Source of the DNA: Ureibacillus sp. FSL W7-1570
GTDB lineage: Bacteria > Bacillota > Bacilli > Bacillales_A > Planococcaceae
Direction of reading: 5' to 3'
NCBI RefSeq assembly: GCF_038593265.1
Contig: NZ_CP151979.1
Span: 3,216,776 to 3,280,775, forward strand
Length of the DNA: 64,000 bases
In this document: positions 1 to 8,131 of the stretch, piece by piece
Numbering within the stretch: position 1 is the first letter of the stretch
Layout: each line of letters starts with the position of its first letter
The notes under the pieces: model-generated
Told to the model about the DNA's origin: nothing
Database searches by the model: none
The model's input: only the letters and a program-made list of their open reading frames with translations
Translations under genes and position numbers: made by a program

Positions 1-407
1 AACATATGATCCACGAAATGGACCGGAACGGGGAAGCCATCACGGCAGAACGGTTGACGGAAATTTATTATGATTTGAATAAACAATACTTTGGCGAAGA
101 AATGACGGTGGATGAAGAAATCGGCTTGGAATGGGCGAGAATCCCGCACTTCTATTACAATTACTACGTTTATCAATATGCGACAGGTCAAAGTGCGGCA
201 GTCGCTTTGAGCCGTCAAATATTGGAGGAAGGAAAAACGGCGGTGGACCGTTACATCAACAACTTCCTGAAAGCCGGATGTTCCGATTTCCCAATTGAAG
301 TGCTGAGAAAAGCCGGAGTTGACATGGAATCCAGAGAACCGATCGCCCAAGCTTGCAAAGTGTTTGAAGAAAAATTAAATGAATTGGAATCTCTGTTGTT
401 AAAATAG
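1..407 (+). CDS. pepF: Oligoendopeptidase F, C-terminal part (partial)
   Basis: This is the last 134 codons of an M3-family zinc oligopeptidase; the start and the HExxH zinc site lie outside the window. PepF degrades short peptides in the cytoplasm. The visible part has the family's C-terminal helices, including FYYNYYVYQYATGQSAA, which recalls the conserved tyrosine-rich stretch near the substrate-binding side of M3 peptidases. The frame is open from base 3 and ends in TAG, followed by a strong terminator. The next features are RoxS and spxH. The gene order pepF, RoxS, spxH matches the arrangement I know from Bacillus, which supports the name. The family call is secure; the biochemical detail is family knowledge. 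Confidence 0.88.
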   Translation, partial: HMIHEMDRNGEAITAERLTEIYYDLNKQYFGEEMTVDEEIGLEWARIPHFYYNYYVYQYATGQSAAVALSRQILEEGKTAVDRYINNFLKAGCSDFPIEVLRKAGVDMESREPIAQACKVFEEKLNELESLLLK

Positions 408-446
408 TGATTTTGCCACAATAAACACGCTCAAATTAGTAAAAAT

Positions 447-488
447 GCTTCAAAAGGGAGTTGAATTCTCTTTTGAAGCGTTTTTTTC
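447..488 (+). terminator. Intrinsic terminator of pepF
   Basis: A 14-bp stem with one mismatch (GCTTCAAAAGGGAG against TTCTCTTTTGAAGC) is followed directly by GTTTTTTT. It lies 40 bases after the pepF stop codon. Confidence 0.9.
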
Positions 489-670
489 TTCTTTCAAAAA
501 TTATTCTTATATAACTTTTTTAAGTGTGTTAGTTTTGTAGAATGTGAACGAATGTTGACGATGGAAATATTCGTTCAATGGGACAATTTTTCTTAATATT
601 TCAATATTTTCCGAAAGTTTTTTGAAAGTGTTTACAATATGTCGAATTTGTGAAAATCACGTCGTATTTA

Positions 671-699
671 TTGCATTAATTATTATTCCATGATAAATT
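671..699 (+). promoter_or_regulatory. Predicted promoter of the RoxS/RsaE small RNA
   Basis: The -35 box TTGCAT (671-676) and the extended -10 box TGATAAATT (691-699) are separated by 17 bp. This places the start of transcription near 706-708, which agrees with the 5' end expected for RsaE-type RNAs (GUGAAAUAAAUCAC at the start). Confidence 0.65.
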
Positions 700-704
700 A
701 TAAA

Positions 705-720
705 CGTGAAATAAATCACA
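705..720 (+). promoter_or_regulatory. Rex-like operator over the RoxS start site
   Basis: CGTGA-AATAAA-TCACA is an inverted repeat close to the Rex (NADH-sensing repressor) consensus TTGTGAA-N4-TTCACAA, and it also resembles a CRP/Fnr box. It overlaps the predicted transcription start. In B. subtilis roxS is known to be repressed by Rex and activated by ResD, so Rex is the likelier protein. Binding is inferred from position and sequence only. Confidence 0.6.
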
Positions 721-812
721 TATCAAACATACACCCCTTTGTTTGAACGTGAACATTTCTCCCATCCCCTTTGTGTAAAGAGGCATTTGCGAAAGCAAAT
801 GCCTCTTTTACT
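706..812 (+). ncRNA. roxS: RoxS/RsaE trans-acting small RNA
   Basis: This is a conserved Firmicutes small RNA of about 105 nucleotides that base-pairs with mRNAs of central metabolism and redox functions and lowers their translation or stability. The signature cytosine-rich single-stranded regions are both visible: ACACCCCTTTGTTTG (731-745) and TTTCTCCCATCCCCTTTG (757-773 region). They are followed by a 14-bp GAAA-tetraloop terminator hairpin (777-808, AAAGAGGCATTTGC paired with its complement) and a short T stretch. The leading ATCACATATCAAACATACACC also matches the known RsaE 5' part. Its position between pepF and spxH agrees with its location in other Firmicutes. An open frame running through it is a chance frame crossing the terminator. 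Confidence 0.9.
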
Positions 813-903
813 TTCATATCCTCTTCTTTTTCAAAATGCGATCTATTCCCAAAATGAAAAAAATCATTCATCCACAAAACCATCAACCCTGCAAAAAAAG
901 GTG

Positions 904-936
904 CAAAAAAAATGTAGACACCGAAATGCCTACATG
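904..936 (-). terminator. Terminator of the yjbI-spxH operon
   Basis: Read on the minus strand, the hairpin ATGTAG...CTACAT (912-936) is followed by eight T residues (904-911). It lies about 40 bases after the spxH stop codon. Confidence 0.8.
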
Positions 937-972
937 TGAAAAAATCTGTGATGATACTATATAAAACAATTG

Positions 973-1797
973 CTAGAATGAAAAGGTCGGTTGTTTAAGC
1001 CTCCATAATGTCACCGCATCGTTTGAAATACGCTCGATTTTTTGCTGCAGCATGCGTTTTTTCAATTCCCGCTCCGCATCGCTCACGGAGATGGAATAAA
1101 TGCTTGCCACTTCATCGGTCGTCAAATATTGAAAACGTTGGAACAGTTCTTCGAAGGTTGGCAGCGGTTTTCTGACGATTTCCTCGTCCAACATCTCTTG
1201 CAAGATTTGGACATAAATTTCGTAAGAATACATTCCGCTTACTTTTAACCCTTCGTCTTCGATACATTCATTGAAGAATACGATGCTTGGAACTTCATCG
1301 ATTTCCATTTCCCGTGTGATGTATAAATCACATTGGAAGGCCCGCACCGCTTCTTTTGATCCAAAGTCTTTAATGAACTCTTCCTGATCCAACTTCGCTT
1401 CCTTGGCAATGTCGATCAAAGACGTATAGGAGAGGACGTTTTTCGTTTCCAATAATACGTGTTCCTGCAGCTTCCGGATATAACGGTTCGCCGCTTTTTT
1501 TCCTTGCAATTCGGCTGCCTTTATTGCAAGGGAGGGTAAGGCAGGATGAGTAATATCCACATCAGCACCTGTTAAACACCCTTTGATACGCCGTGTGACA
1601 CAGTTTAAAGTGGTCAATTCTGTGCTTAACACGTATCTCCAAGTGAAATAATGTTCATACTCCAATTGGAGCTTTTTTAACATTGACTGCATTTTGAAGG
1701 CATTTGGACAAAGCGGGTCAATAAAAACATATAACTCGATCGGTTTCGTTGTTTTCTCGGATGCAACAGGTTCTGACAACAGTTGGATATTATTCAA
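973..1797 (-). CDS. spxH: Spx-degradation adaptor SpxH (YjbH family)
   Basis: SpxH is the cytosolic adaptor that hands the redox regulator Spx to the ClpXP protease. The 274-residue protein has a DsbA-like thioredoxin fold with the family signature IDPLCPNAF near residue 30 and the conserved ELQGKKAANRYIRKLQE and EDEGLKVSGMYSYE stretches. The B. subtilis protein has CPEC at the active-site position, while this one has CPNA, so only one cysteine remains. The histidine- and cysteine-rich N-terminus of B. subtilis YjbH is also missing. The start is TTG at 1797, preceded by GGGGGG; it shares four bases (TTGA) with the stop of yjbI, so the two genes are translationally coupled. Confidence 0.88.
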   Translation of the reverse strand: MNNIQLLSEPVASEKTTKPIELYVFIDPLCPNAFKMQSMLKKLQLEYEHYFTWRYVLSTELTTLNCVTRRIKGCLTGADVDITHPALPSLAIKAAELQGKKAANRYIRKLQEHVLLETKNVLSYTSLIDIAKEAKLDQEEFIKDFGSKEAVRAFQCDLYITREMEIDEVPSIVFFNECIEDEGLKVSGMYSYEIYVQILQEMLDEEIVRKPLPTFEELFQRFQYLTTDEVASIYSISVSDAERELKKRMLQQKIERISNDAVTLWRLKQPTFSF

Positions 1798-2195
1798 TCG
1801 AATCCCCCCTCATCCTCGTTCGGCGCATTGATCATATGATGCGCGGTCAACACAAGACGTTGAAAATATTGTTCGCGTAACGGTCCTTCAAGCCCTACTT
1901 CATCCATTGCTTCATTCATGCATTCCAGCCAAGCCTGGGCATGATCGGGCGTGATTTTAAACCGCATATGCCTTGCTCTCATCATTGGATGGCCATGTTC
2001 TTGTGTAAATAAATTGGGGCCGCCTAAATATTGAGTTTGAAATTGAATTTGTTTGCGAATGGTTTCTTTCAAATCATCCGGAAACAAAGGTCGGAGTAAT
2101 GGATGCACATCAACCCGTTTATAAAATGCATGAATAAGTTCTTTCAACTTTTCAGCACCTATTTCCTCATAAGGAACCTTGTATTTTTCATTCAT
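1794..2195 (-). CDS. yjbI: Group II truncated hemoglobin YjbI (trHbO)
   Basis: This 133-residue heme protein of the truncated 2-on-2 globin family binds oxygen and is linked to handling of oxidative or nitrosative stress. Seen in the sequence are the B/C-helix segment YKRVDVHPLLRPLFPDD, the CD/E region QTQYLGGPNLF, a proximal histidine in the HGHPMMRARHMRF segment and the tryptophan in the G helix (AWLECM). The chosen ATG has AAAGGAG eight bases upstream; an upstream in-frame ATG at 2216 has no such site. It is the first gene of the operon with spxH. In B. subtilis YjbI prevents SpxH aggregation, which fits the coupling seen here. Confidence 0.9.
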   Translation of the reverse strand: MNEKYKVPYEEIGAEKLKELIHAFYKRVDVHPLLRPLFPDDLKETIRKQIQFQTQYLGGPNLFTQEHGHPMMRARHMRFKITPDHAQAWLECMNEAMDEVGLEGPLREQYFQRLVLTAHHMINAPNEDEGGFD

Positions 2196-2359
2196 AGGTG
2201 TAACTCCTTTATCCACTTTTCCGCATATGCGTAATTGTGACCGAAATATGAAGACCTGCCTTTGATATTATTCATTCTATCAACGACCAGGCATTTTCTC
2301 AAACAAATCGCTTACAGCAAGTGTTGATAAACAAGGAGAAATATAGAAATCATAAGCAT

Positions 2360-3073
2360 TTACATGTTTTTATAGTAGGTTAGCACTTTCTTCACATAGT
2401 TTTGAGTTTCTTTGAACGGAGGAATGCCCCCGTATTTTTTCACATTTCCAGGTCCCGCATTGTAGGCCGCCAACGCCAATTCAAAATTGTTGTTGAATTG
2501 GTCAAGCATTTGGCGCAAATACTTTGTGCCGCCCATAATGTTTTGCTCAGGGTCCTTTAAGTTGGATACACCCAAATATTTCGCGGTGCCCGGCATGAGT
2601 TGCATCAGCCCGGTTGCCCCTGCAGAGCTCACCGCATTCGGATTGAAATTCGATTCCTGTTTGATCACTGCAAGGATAAGTTTTTCAGGTACCCCAAACC
2701 GGGCGGAAGCTTTTTTCACGATATCCAAATATTTGGCATCCGTTGCCGTTGCCGATGCTCCGACTGATTCGGTTGCGGAACCGGCATTGTTTATGACTTT
2801 TTCATACGCTTTCGTTATGTAAGGATTGGGATTGGATAATAAGTAATTGGATAAATAGTTCTTCACTTCATCATTTAACCCGTTTTCTTCGGAAAAGTTG
2901 TCTATGGCTTTTAAAAGCGCACTTTCCACATTATCGCTTGCCTGGGTTTGTGCCAATATTTCCGAAAAAATTTCGGCAAACAAGCTGTCTCCATCCGTCG
3001 AATTGACGGAAGTGGTGTCCAGCGAACGGAGTGCATCGATTTCCAAAATGGTTTTCATCATGGCTGCGTCCAT
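2360..3073 (-). CDS. cwlQ: Lytic transglycosylase, CwlQ/YjbJ-like
   Basis: This peptidoglycan lytic transglycosylase has a C-terminal SLT (goose-lysozyme-like) domain from about residue 115 to 235. The catalytic glutamate is in AVIKQESNFNPNAVS, followed by GATGLMQLMPGTA and the motif AYNAGPGNV. The N-terminal 110 residues are low in similarity and probably helical. No signal peptide is evident, as in B. subtilis CwlQ, so export may follow another route. The start codon directly abuts the stop of yjbK, and its GGAGG lies inside the end of yjbK, so the two genes form an operon. At 237 residues it is longer than B. subtilis CwlQ. The exact cleavage chemistry is not visible. Confidence 0.85.
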   Translation of the reverse strand: MDAAMMKTILEIDALRSLDTTSVNSTDGDSLFAEIFSEILAQTQASDNVESALLKAIDNFSEENGLNDEVKNYLSNYLLSNPNPYITKAYEKVINNAGSATESVGASATATDAKYLDIVKKASARFGVPEKLILAVIKQESNFNPNAVSSAGATGLMQLMPGTAKYLGVSNLKDPEQNIMGGTKYLRQMLDQFNNNFELALAAYNAGPGNVKKYGGIPPFKETQNYVKKVLTYYKNM

Positions 3074-3667
3074 TCATTGTTCCTCCTTTCTCTCCTGTAA
3101 AGCCTTCATGAAGCGGGCAATTTTTTTGTCGGCTGTTTGAATATTTATTTTACGCTCCCGCAAAAATGTTAAAAACAGTTTTTTTCCGAGTGTGGAATCT
3201 TTTGTTTCATATTCTACCTCATAATCGTCACAGTGCAAATAGAAGGAGTGGTCAAAAACGAGGATTCCTCCTTCATATGGAACTTCCACCCGATCCGTTG
3301 TCAATGTTCCAAAGAGGCGCAATTCTTCGACCGGCACCCGCAACTCCACCAGTCTTTCCCTGACGGAAGGTGCCGAAAAGCTTTTTCCTTCAAGTATTTC
3401 ATCCCTTTGCTCTTCCGTTAAAATATCCGTTGTTTCCAAGTGGATATGTTCAGCCGTCTGTTCCTTTAAAGTGCATACAATTTTTCCTTTTTGTTCCCGG
3501 ATGCGGAGGGCGCTTGATAATGTTTTCAAGTGCCAATGTTTTGTATCAAGGTAATGGTTCACTTGCCGGACGATTTGTTGCGGCTGTATGTTGAATTCTT
3601 CCAGTAATTGCTCATATTGTTCTTTCGTCAAAACATTTTTATATTCAATTTCATATTCCTGGCTCAT
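3074..3667 (-). CDS. yjbK: CYTH-domain protein YjbK (triphosphatase-like)
   Basis: A 197-residue CYTH (CyaB-thiamine triphosphatase) fold protein. The N-terminal EIEYKNVL corresponds to the ExExK motif that binds metal and triphosphate in this superfamily. Further charged strand motifs follow: ALRIREQKGKIVCTLKEQ, VEVPYEGGILVFDHSFYL and YEVEYETKD. Such proteins hydrolyse inorganic or organic triphosphates, but the substrate of YjbK is not established. I start at the ATG preceded by GAAAGGG (3667) because the ExExK motif then sits next to the N-terminus, as in the family. The gene is first in the operon with cwlQ and is divergent from yjbL. Confidence 0.85.
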   Translation of the reverse strand: MSQEYEIEYKNVLTKEQYEQLLEEFNIQPQQIVRQVNHYLDTKHWHLKTLSSALRIREQKGKIVCTLKEQTAEHIHLETTDILTEEQRDEILEGKSFSAPSVRERLVELRVPVEELRLFGTLTTDRVEVPYEGGILVFDHSFYLHCDDYEVEYETKDSTLGKKLFLTFLRERKINIQTADKKIARFMKALQERKEEQ

Positions 3668-3768
3668 TTGTTTTTCCCTTTCGTTATGGTTTTTCATAAG
3701 CTTTTTATCGAAAATAGTTCCTGCTGTGTTAAAATATGAGGAGAAATGGTTGGAAGGGATTGTTATAA

Positions 3769-4155
3769 ATGCGCAATGTATATGTCATCGATGATTTTCG
3801 TTTTGAAAATGACAACCTTTATTTTAGTTTAAACGAAAGTCCGTTGAAAATACAAATCGAGCCGGCTGGCCAGGTGTTGACGGATTCGGATGGAATTGCA
3901 TTTGTATACGTTGTGGATGAAGGCGACCATTACAGTTATTTGCAATTTCCGAAAAAAGTCTGGAACGGGCTTGTTTCCGTCTTGGAAACGAAGAAAGATC
4001 CACTGTTGGCGATAAATGGTGAAATGATTTTATTACATAATTTTGCGAATGAATTGGAAATGCTCGTGTTTAACATCGAAGGCAACGGCAATTATGGCGA
4101 AGCCTTTGTACAAGCAGTCGAAGAAACTTTCAGTGATATTTTAAAGAAGCAGTAA
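3769..4155 (+). CDS. yjbL: YjbL-like protein of unknown function
   Basis: A 128-residue soluble acidic protein lying just before sasB, the position of yjbL in B. subtilis. It has no signal peptide, membrane segment or recognisable catalytic motif; predicted beta-rich segments such as LYFSLNESPLKIQIEP and YSYLQFPKKVWNGLV are seen. The start codon is preceded by GGAAGGGATTG. A likely -10 box TAAAAT lies at 3732-3737. It is probably co-transcribed with sasB, ppnK and yjbO, since spacings are short. The name rests mainly on gene order. Confidence 0.6.
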   Translation: MRNVYVIDDFRFENDNLYFSLNESPLKIQIEPAGQVLTDSDGIAFVYVVDEGDHYSYLQFPKKVWNGLVSVLETKKDPLLAINGEMILLHNFANELEMLVFNIEGNGNYGEAFVQAVEETFSDILKKQ

Positions 4156-4187
4156 CCGTTTTTGCAGCGAGTATTGGGGGTATGAAT

Positions 4188-4853
4188 ATGGGGCAATGGG
4201 AACGTTTTTTGGAGCCTTATAAACAAGCAGTGGATGAGTTGAAAGTGAAATTCCGGGGGATGCGATCCCAGTTTACGACAGAAGGGTTGACTTCACCCAT
4301 CGAATTTGTGACCGGCCGGGTAAAACCGCTGGCAAGCATATACGACAAAAGCATTGAAAAAGGCGTACCCTTTGAACCTTCCGAACAATTGGCAAGAGAA
4401 CTGCAAGACATCGCCGGCATCCGCATTATGTGCCAGTTTGTGGATGATATATCGACGGTCGTCAATTTAATCCGCGGGCGGGAAGATTTAAAGGTCATTG
4501 AGGAAAAGGATTATATTACGAATAAAAAACCGAGCGGCTACCGTTCCTATCATATGATCGCGGAATATCCGGTGGAAACGGTGAAAGGCAAAAAGACGGT
4601 GCTGGTCGAAATACAAATCCGCACGCTGGCCATGAATTTTTGGGCATCAATCGAACATTCTTTAAATTACAAATATAAAGGCGACTTCCCGGAAGAAATC
4701 AAATTGCGCTTGAAGCGCGCAGCTGAAGCCGCTTTTCGACTGGATGAAGAAATGTCGTCGATCAGACATGAAATCCAGGAGGCCCAGGCTTTTTTCAGCG
4801 AAAATAAGGAAGCTCAAAATCCGAAGATCCGAGAGGAAAAGGAGCGTGAATAG
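4188..4853 (+). CDS. sasB: Small alarmone synthetase SasB (RelQ/YjbM, SAS1)
   Basis: This single-domain (p)ppGpp synthetase of 221 residues transfers pyrophosphate from ATP to GDP or GTP; in B. subtilis it is a tetramer activated by pppGpp. The RelA/SpoT nucleotidyltransferase motifs are seen: [45 protein letters not shown] and [24 protein letters not shown]. There is no hydrolase, TGS or ACT domain, so this is the small-synthetase class. Two in-frame ATG codons lie at 4182 and 4188; GGGG sits one base before the first and seven before the second, so the second is preferred. ppnK follows one base later. Confidence 0.93.
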   Translation: MGQWERFLEPYKQAVDELKVKFRGMRSQFTTEGLTSPIEFVTGRVKPLASIYDKSIEKGVPFEPSEQLARELQDIAGIRIMCQFVDDISTVVNLIRGREDLKVIEEKDYITNKKPSGYRSYHMIAEYPVETVKGKKTVLVEIQIRTLAMNFWASIEHSLNYKYKGDFPEEIKLRLKRAAEAAFRLDEEMSSIRHEIQEAQAFFSENKEAQNPKIREEKERE

Positions 4854-4854
4854 T

Positions 4855-5649
4855 TTGAAGTTTTCCATTCAATCACGCAATGATTCGCAATCCAATGAAT
4901 TGAAGGAACTTGCAACGAATTACTTACAAGATTTTGGACTAGTATTGGATGAAAAGGAACCGGACATAGTCATTTCCATTGGCGGAGACGGCACCCTTCT
5001 CCATGCTTTCCATCATCATATCAACCGGTTGGATAAAGTATCCTTTGTAGGGATCCATACAGGGCATTTAGGGTTTTACGCTGACTGGAAACCTTCCGAA
5101 TTGGAAAAATTGGTGCTATGCATTGCAAAAAATCAATACCGGGTCGTCGAATATCCATTATTGGAAGTGAGTGTGTGCAACAATCATTCGGAAATCAGCA
5201 CATATCTTGCCCTGAATGAAGCGACGATCAAATCCCCAAGTGTCACGCTCGTGATGGATGTTTATTTGAATGATCGGCATTTTGAACGTTTCCGCGGCGA
5301 CGGTTTATGCATTTCCACACCATCGGGCAGTACGGCATACAATAAAGCGTTGGGCGGTGCCATCATCCATCCTACGTTGCAAGCGATCCAAGTGACGGAA
5401 ATGGCGTCCATCAATAACCGGGTATTCCGGACAATCGGCTCCCCTCTCGTCTTGCCGGCTCATCACACATGTAAACTGAAACCGGTAAAAAACCAAACCT
5501 TTACGATGACGGTGGACCATCTGCAATTGGACCATACGGAATTGGATCATGTCATTTTCAGAGTGGCAAAAGAAAAAGTGCGGTTTGCACGATTCCGACC
5601 GTTTCCGTTTTGGGAAAGGGTCCATGATTCCTTTATCGCAAGCGAGTGA
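4855..5649 (+). CDS. ppnK: NAD kinase PpnK/NadK
   Basis: The enzyme phosphorylates NAD to NADP with ATP in the cytoplasm. The 264-residue protein shows the NAD-kinase GGDGT motif ([15 protein letters not shown]), the [11 protein letters not shown] segment, the NE/D substrate motif ALNEATIK and the glycine-rich [22 protein letters not shown]. The start is TTG at 4855 with AAAGGAG nine bases upstream; longer frames into sasB lack family similarity. It sits between sasB and yjbO with one-base and overlapping junctions, so one transcript is likely. This order sasB-ppnK-yjbO is the same as in B. subtilis. Confidence 0.95.
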   Translation: MKFSIQSRNDSQSNELKELATNYLQDFGLVLDEKEPDIVISIGGDGTLLHAFHHHINRLDKVSFVGIHTGHLGFYADWKPSELEKLVLCIAKNQYRVVEYPLLEVSVCNNHSEISTYLALNEATIKSPSVTLVMDVYLNDRHFERFRGDGLCISTPSGSTAYNKALGGAIIHPTLQAIQVTEMASINNRVFRTIGSPLVLPAHHTCKLKPVKNQTFTMTVDHLQLDHTELDHVIFRVAKEKVRFARFRPFPFWERVHDSFIASE

Positions 5650-5654
5650 TGTTC

Positions 5655-6545
5655 ATGCCATTTAAAATGCAGTTTCAAGCCACAAAAGATGGAGAATTAT
5701 TGAGGGATGCGATTCAAAAGCAGGAAATCTCCAGCAGGGCGTTGACGGATATCAAATATCGCGGCGGCAAGATTTTAGTGAACGGCGAGGAAAGAAATGT
5801 CCGTCACATCCTTTCAAAGGGAGATGAAATCACCATCATTTTTCCGGAAGAAAAAGCCAGTGATTCCTTGGAGCCCGAACAGGGAGATTTGAATATTATT
5901 TATGAGGATGACGCGCTATTAATCATTGATAAACCGCCTTATATCAACACAATTCCATCGCGGGAACATCCGGCGGGAAGCATTGCCAATTATGTTTACG
6001 GATATTTTCAGGAGCGCGGGATTGATTCCACCATCCATGTCGTCACAAGACTCGATCGGGATACTTCGGGCCTTGTTTGCATTGCCAAACACCGCCATAT
6101 CCACCATTTAATGAGCTTGCAATTGCAAAAGGGATTGATCCGAAAAGAATATGAAGCCATTGTGCACGGGCATGTGTCATCGGATGTGTCCATCATTCTC
6201 CCCATTGGACGGAAAAGCACAAGCATTATTGAACGGGAAGTGAGGAAAGACGGCCAATTCGCCCATACGGATGTGAAAGTTTTAAAACATTTCGTCTATC
6301 AGCGGGAGCCCCTTTCCCACGTACGATTGCGGTTGCATACAGGAAGAACCCACCAAATTCGCGTCCATATGTCCCATATCGGCCATCCCCTTGTCGGAGA
6401 CGATCTTTATGGCGGAAACCAAGAGTTCTTCGATCGTCAAGCCCTCCATTGTGTCCAGTTGGAATTCTTTCATCCATTATCCAGGGAAAAATTCATATTT
6501 TCCAGCGAAATAGTTGATTCAATGAAAAAAATAATCCATAATTAG
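5655..6545 (+). CDS. yjbO: RluA-family 23S rRNA/tRNA pseudouridine synthase YjbO
   Basis: It isomerises uridine to pseudouridine in RNA. An S4-like RNA-binding region covers about residues 10-75 (ISSRALTDIKYRGGKILVNG). The catalytic domain has the RluA motif RLDRDTSGLV with the catalytic aspartate, the IIDKPPYINTIPS segment and LHTGRTHQIRVHMSHIGHPLVGD. The length of 296 residues is usual. Starts at 5646 (GTG), 5649 and 5655 are all possible; I take 5655 because GAG sits at a proper distance. The RNA site it modifies cannot be read from the sequence. It ends with a terminator at 6544. Confidence 0.88.
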   Translation: MPFKMQFQATKDGELLRDAIQKQEISSRALTDIKYRGGKILVNGEERNVRHILSKGDEITIIFPEEKASDSLEPEQGDLNIIYEDDALLIIDKPPYINTIPSREHPAGSIANYVYGYFQERGIDSTIHVVTRLDRDTSGLVCIAKHRHIHHLMSLQLQKGLIRKEYEAIVHGHVSSDVSIILPIGRKSTSIIEREVRKDGQFAHTDVKVLKHFVYQREPLSHVRLRLHTGRTHQIRVHMSHIGHPLVGDDLYGGNQEFFDRQALHCVQLEFFHPLSREKFIFSSEIVDSMKKIIHN

Positions 6546-6573
6546 ATGTTCGAACATATCGGACATCTTTTTT
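6544..6573 (+). terminator. Terminator after yjbO
   Basis: A 10-bp stem AGATGTTCGA / TCGGACATCT with a five-base loop and one G-T pair, followed by TTTTTT. It closes the yjbL-sasB-ppnK-yjbO unit. Confidence 0.85.
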
Positions 6574-6664
6574 CATTTGATGGGAAAAGAATTCATAAAA
6601 AATCTATTGTCGTATGAATCAATGCAACCTATCATTGAATTGAGGTTGAGAGGAGGGGGACAAA

Positions 6665-8038
6665 ATGATCGAAGAAAAAGATGAAAAACGGGATGTTTCT
6701 TATGATGAAAACCAATTGATCCAATGGTTGATTGATGGGGATATTGACGAATTCCGTGAACATTTTTTGTCACTGCATGCGTATGATCAAGCCCAATTTT
6801 ATGAAAAGGTTGGACCTGACATACGAAAGACGATGTATCATTTTTTGTCTCCCGCAGAGATGGCTGAAATTTATGAAGCCATCGAATTGGACGATGAAGA
6901 GATTGAACATTTTATTAAGGAAATGGATCCGACCTATGCGGCGGAAATGCTGTCTTGCATGTATACCGACGATGTGGTCGATGTTTTGAATGAATTGGAT
7001 GAAAATGACCGCGATAATTTTCTTGAACTGATGGATGAGGAAACGGCAGAAGAAATTTCGGAATTGCTCGGGTATGAAAAATATACTGCCGGTTCCCTCA
7101 TGACAACGGAATACGTATCCATCCAAGAAAATTCCACGATCCGTTCGGCAATGAATGTGCTCCGAAAAGAGGCGCCGAATGCGGAAACCATTTATTATAT
7201 TTATGTTGTTGATGAAAATCATCGGTTAACCGGCGTTTTGTCATTGAGGGAACTCATTCTGGCGGACGAAGATACTTTGCTTCGGGACATTATGAACGAT
7301 CGGGTGGTCTATGTAAAATTGACAGACGACCAGGAAGACATTGCCCAGATTTTCAAAGATTATAATTTTGTGGCTGTTCCGGTAGTCGATGATCAGCAGG
7401 TTTTACAAGGGATTATTACGGTCGATGATATCATCGATGTCATTGATGAAGAAGCAAGCGACGACTATTCGAAATTGGCAGGGATTTCCGATATAGATGA
7501 TATCGATGCAAGCCCGTTAAAAGCGGCCAAACAGCGATTGCCGTGGCTGGTGATGCTGCTGTTTTTGGGCATGATCACCGCGACCTTGATGGGGCAGTTT
7601 GAAGCAACCCTTGAAAAGGTGGCATTGCTCGCTTTATTTATCCCTCTCATTTCCGGGACAAGCGGCAATAGCGGCACTCAAGCATTGGCCGTTGTTGTGC
7701 GCGGGATTGCAACGGGAGAAATTGATGAAAAAAGCAAATTGAAAATGATCTTCCGGGAAATGGGTACCGGATTGATCACAGGAATTGCTTGCGGTTTGAT
7801 TGTTGTTGGCGTGGTGTTTTTATGGAAGCAGTCTTTGATGATCGGATTGCTTGTTGGAACGGCCATTTGTTGCTCCATTTTTGTAGCGACAATCGCAGGA
7901 TCTTTCATTCCGCTTCTTATTCATAAATTGGGCATTGATCCTGCGGTGGCGTCAGGTCCTTTCATCACCACGTTAAATGATATTACCAGTATTTTGATTT
8001 ATTTGGGCTTGGCGACATTGTTGCTCGGACAGATCTGA
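6665..8038 (+). CDS. mgtE: Magnesium transporter MgtE
   Basis: MgtE is a Mg2+ channel/transporter of the cytoplasmic membrane, gated by cytosolic magnesium. The 457-residue protein has an acidic N domain (1-130), two CBS domains (about 135-255, with AGSLMTTEYVSI and VAVPVVDDQQVLQGIITVDDIIDVI), the plug helix and five membrane segments from about residue 285. The selectivity motif PLISGTSGNSGTQALAVVVRG is intact. The start has GAGGAGGGGG upstream. The leader from the preceding terminator is only about 90 bases, too short for the M-box riboswitch that precedes B. subtilis mgtE. Confidence 0.95.
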   Translation: MIEEKDEKRDVSYDENQLIQWLIDGDIDEFREHFLSLHAYDQAQFYEKVGPDIRKTMYHFLSPAEMAEIYEAIELDDEEIEHFIKEMDPTYAAEMLSCMYTDDVVDVLNELDENDRDNFLELMDEETAEEISELLGYEKYTAGSLMTTEYVSIQENSTIRSAMNVLRKEAPNAETIYYIYVVDENHRLTGVLSLRELILADEDTLLRDIMNDRVVYVKLTDDQEDIAQIFKDYNFVAVPVVDDQQVLQGIITVDDIIDVIDEEASDDYSKLAGISDIDDIDASPLKAAKQRLPWLVMLLFLGMITATLMGQFEATLEKVALLALFIPLISGTSGNSGTQALAVVVRGIATGEIDEKSKLKMIFREMGTGLITGIACGLIVVGVVFLWKQSLMIGLLVGTAICCSIFVATIAGSFIPLLIHKLGIDPAVASGPFITTLNDITSILIYLGLATLLLGQI

Positions 8039-8048
8039 TGCAAAAAGA

Positions 8049-8090
8049 AAAAAATCTGCCTACATAATGGATAGTGGGCAGATTTTTTTC
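8049..8090. terminator. Terminator after mgtE (works in both directions)
   Basis: A 13-bp stem, AAAATCTGCCTAC paired with GTGGGCAGATTTT, is bordered by A-rich sequence on the left and TTTTTTTC on the right. It separates mgtE from the convergent cotO. Confidence 0.9.
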
Positions 8091-8131
8091 TTTTTATTAT
8101 TGAAATAAGAATGGGGGGAGTGGACAAGAAG

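Noticed and set aside
739..939. 66-codon open frame on the plus strand in the pepF-spxH gap
   Set aside because: It runs through the RoxS C-rich region and its terminator hairpin, has no ribosome binding site, and codes for a low-quality sequence.
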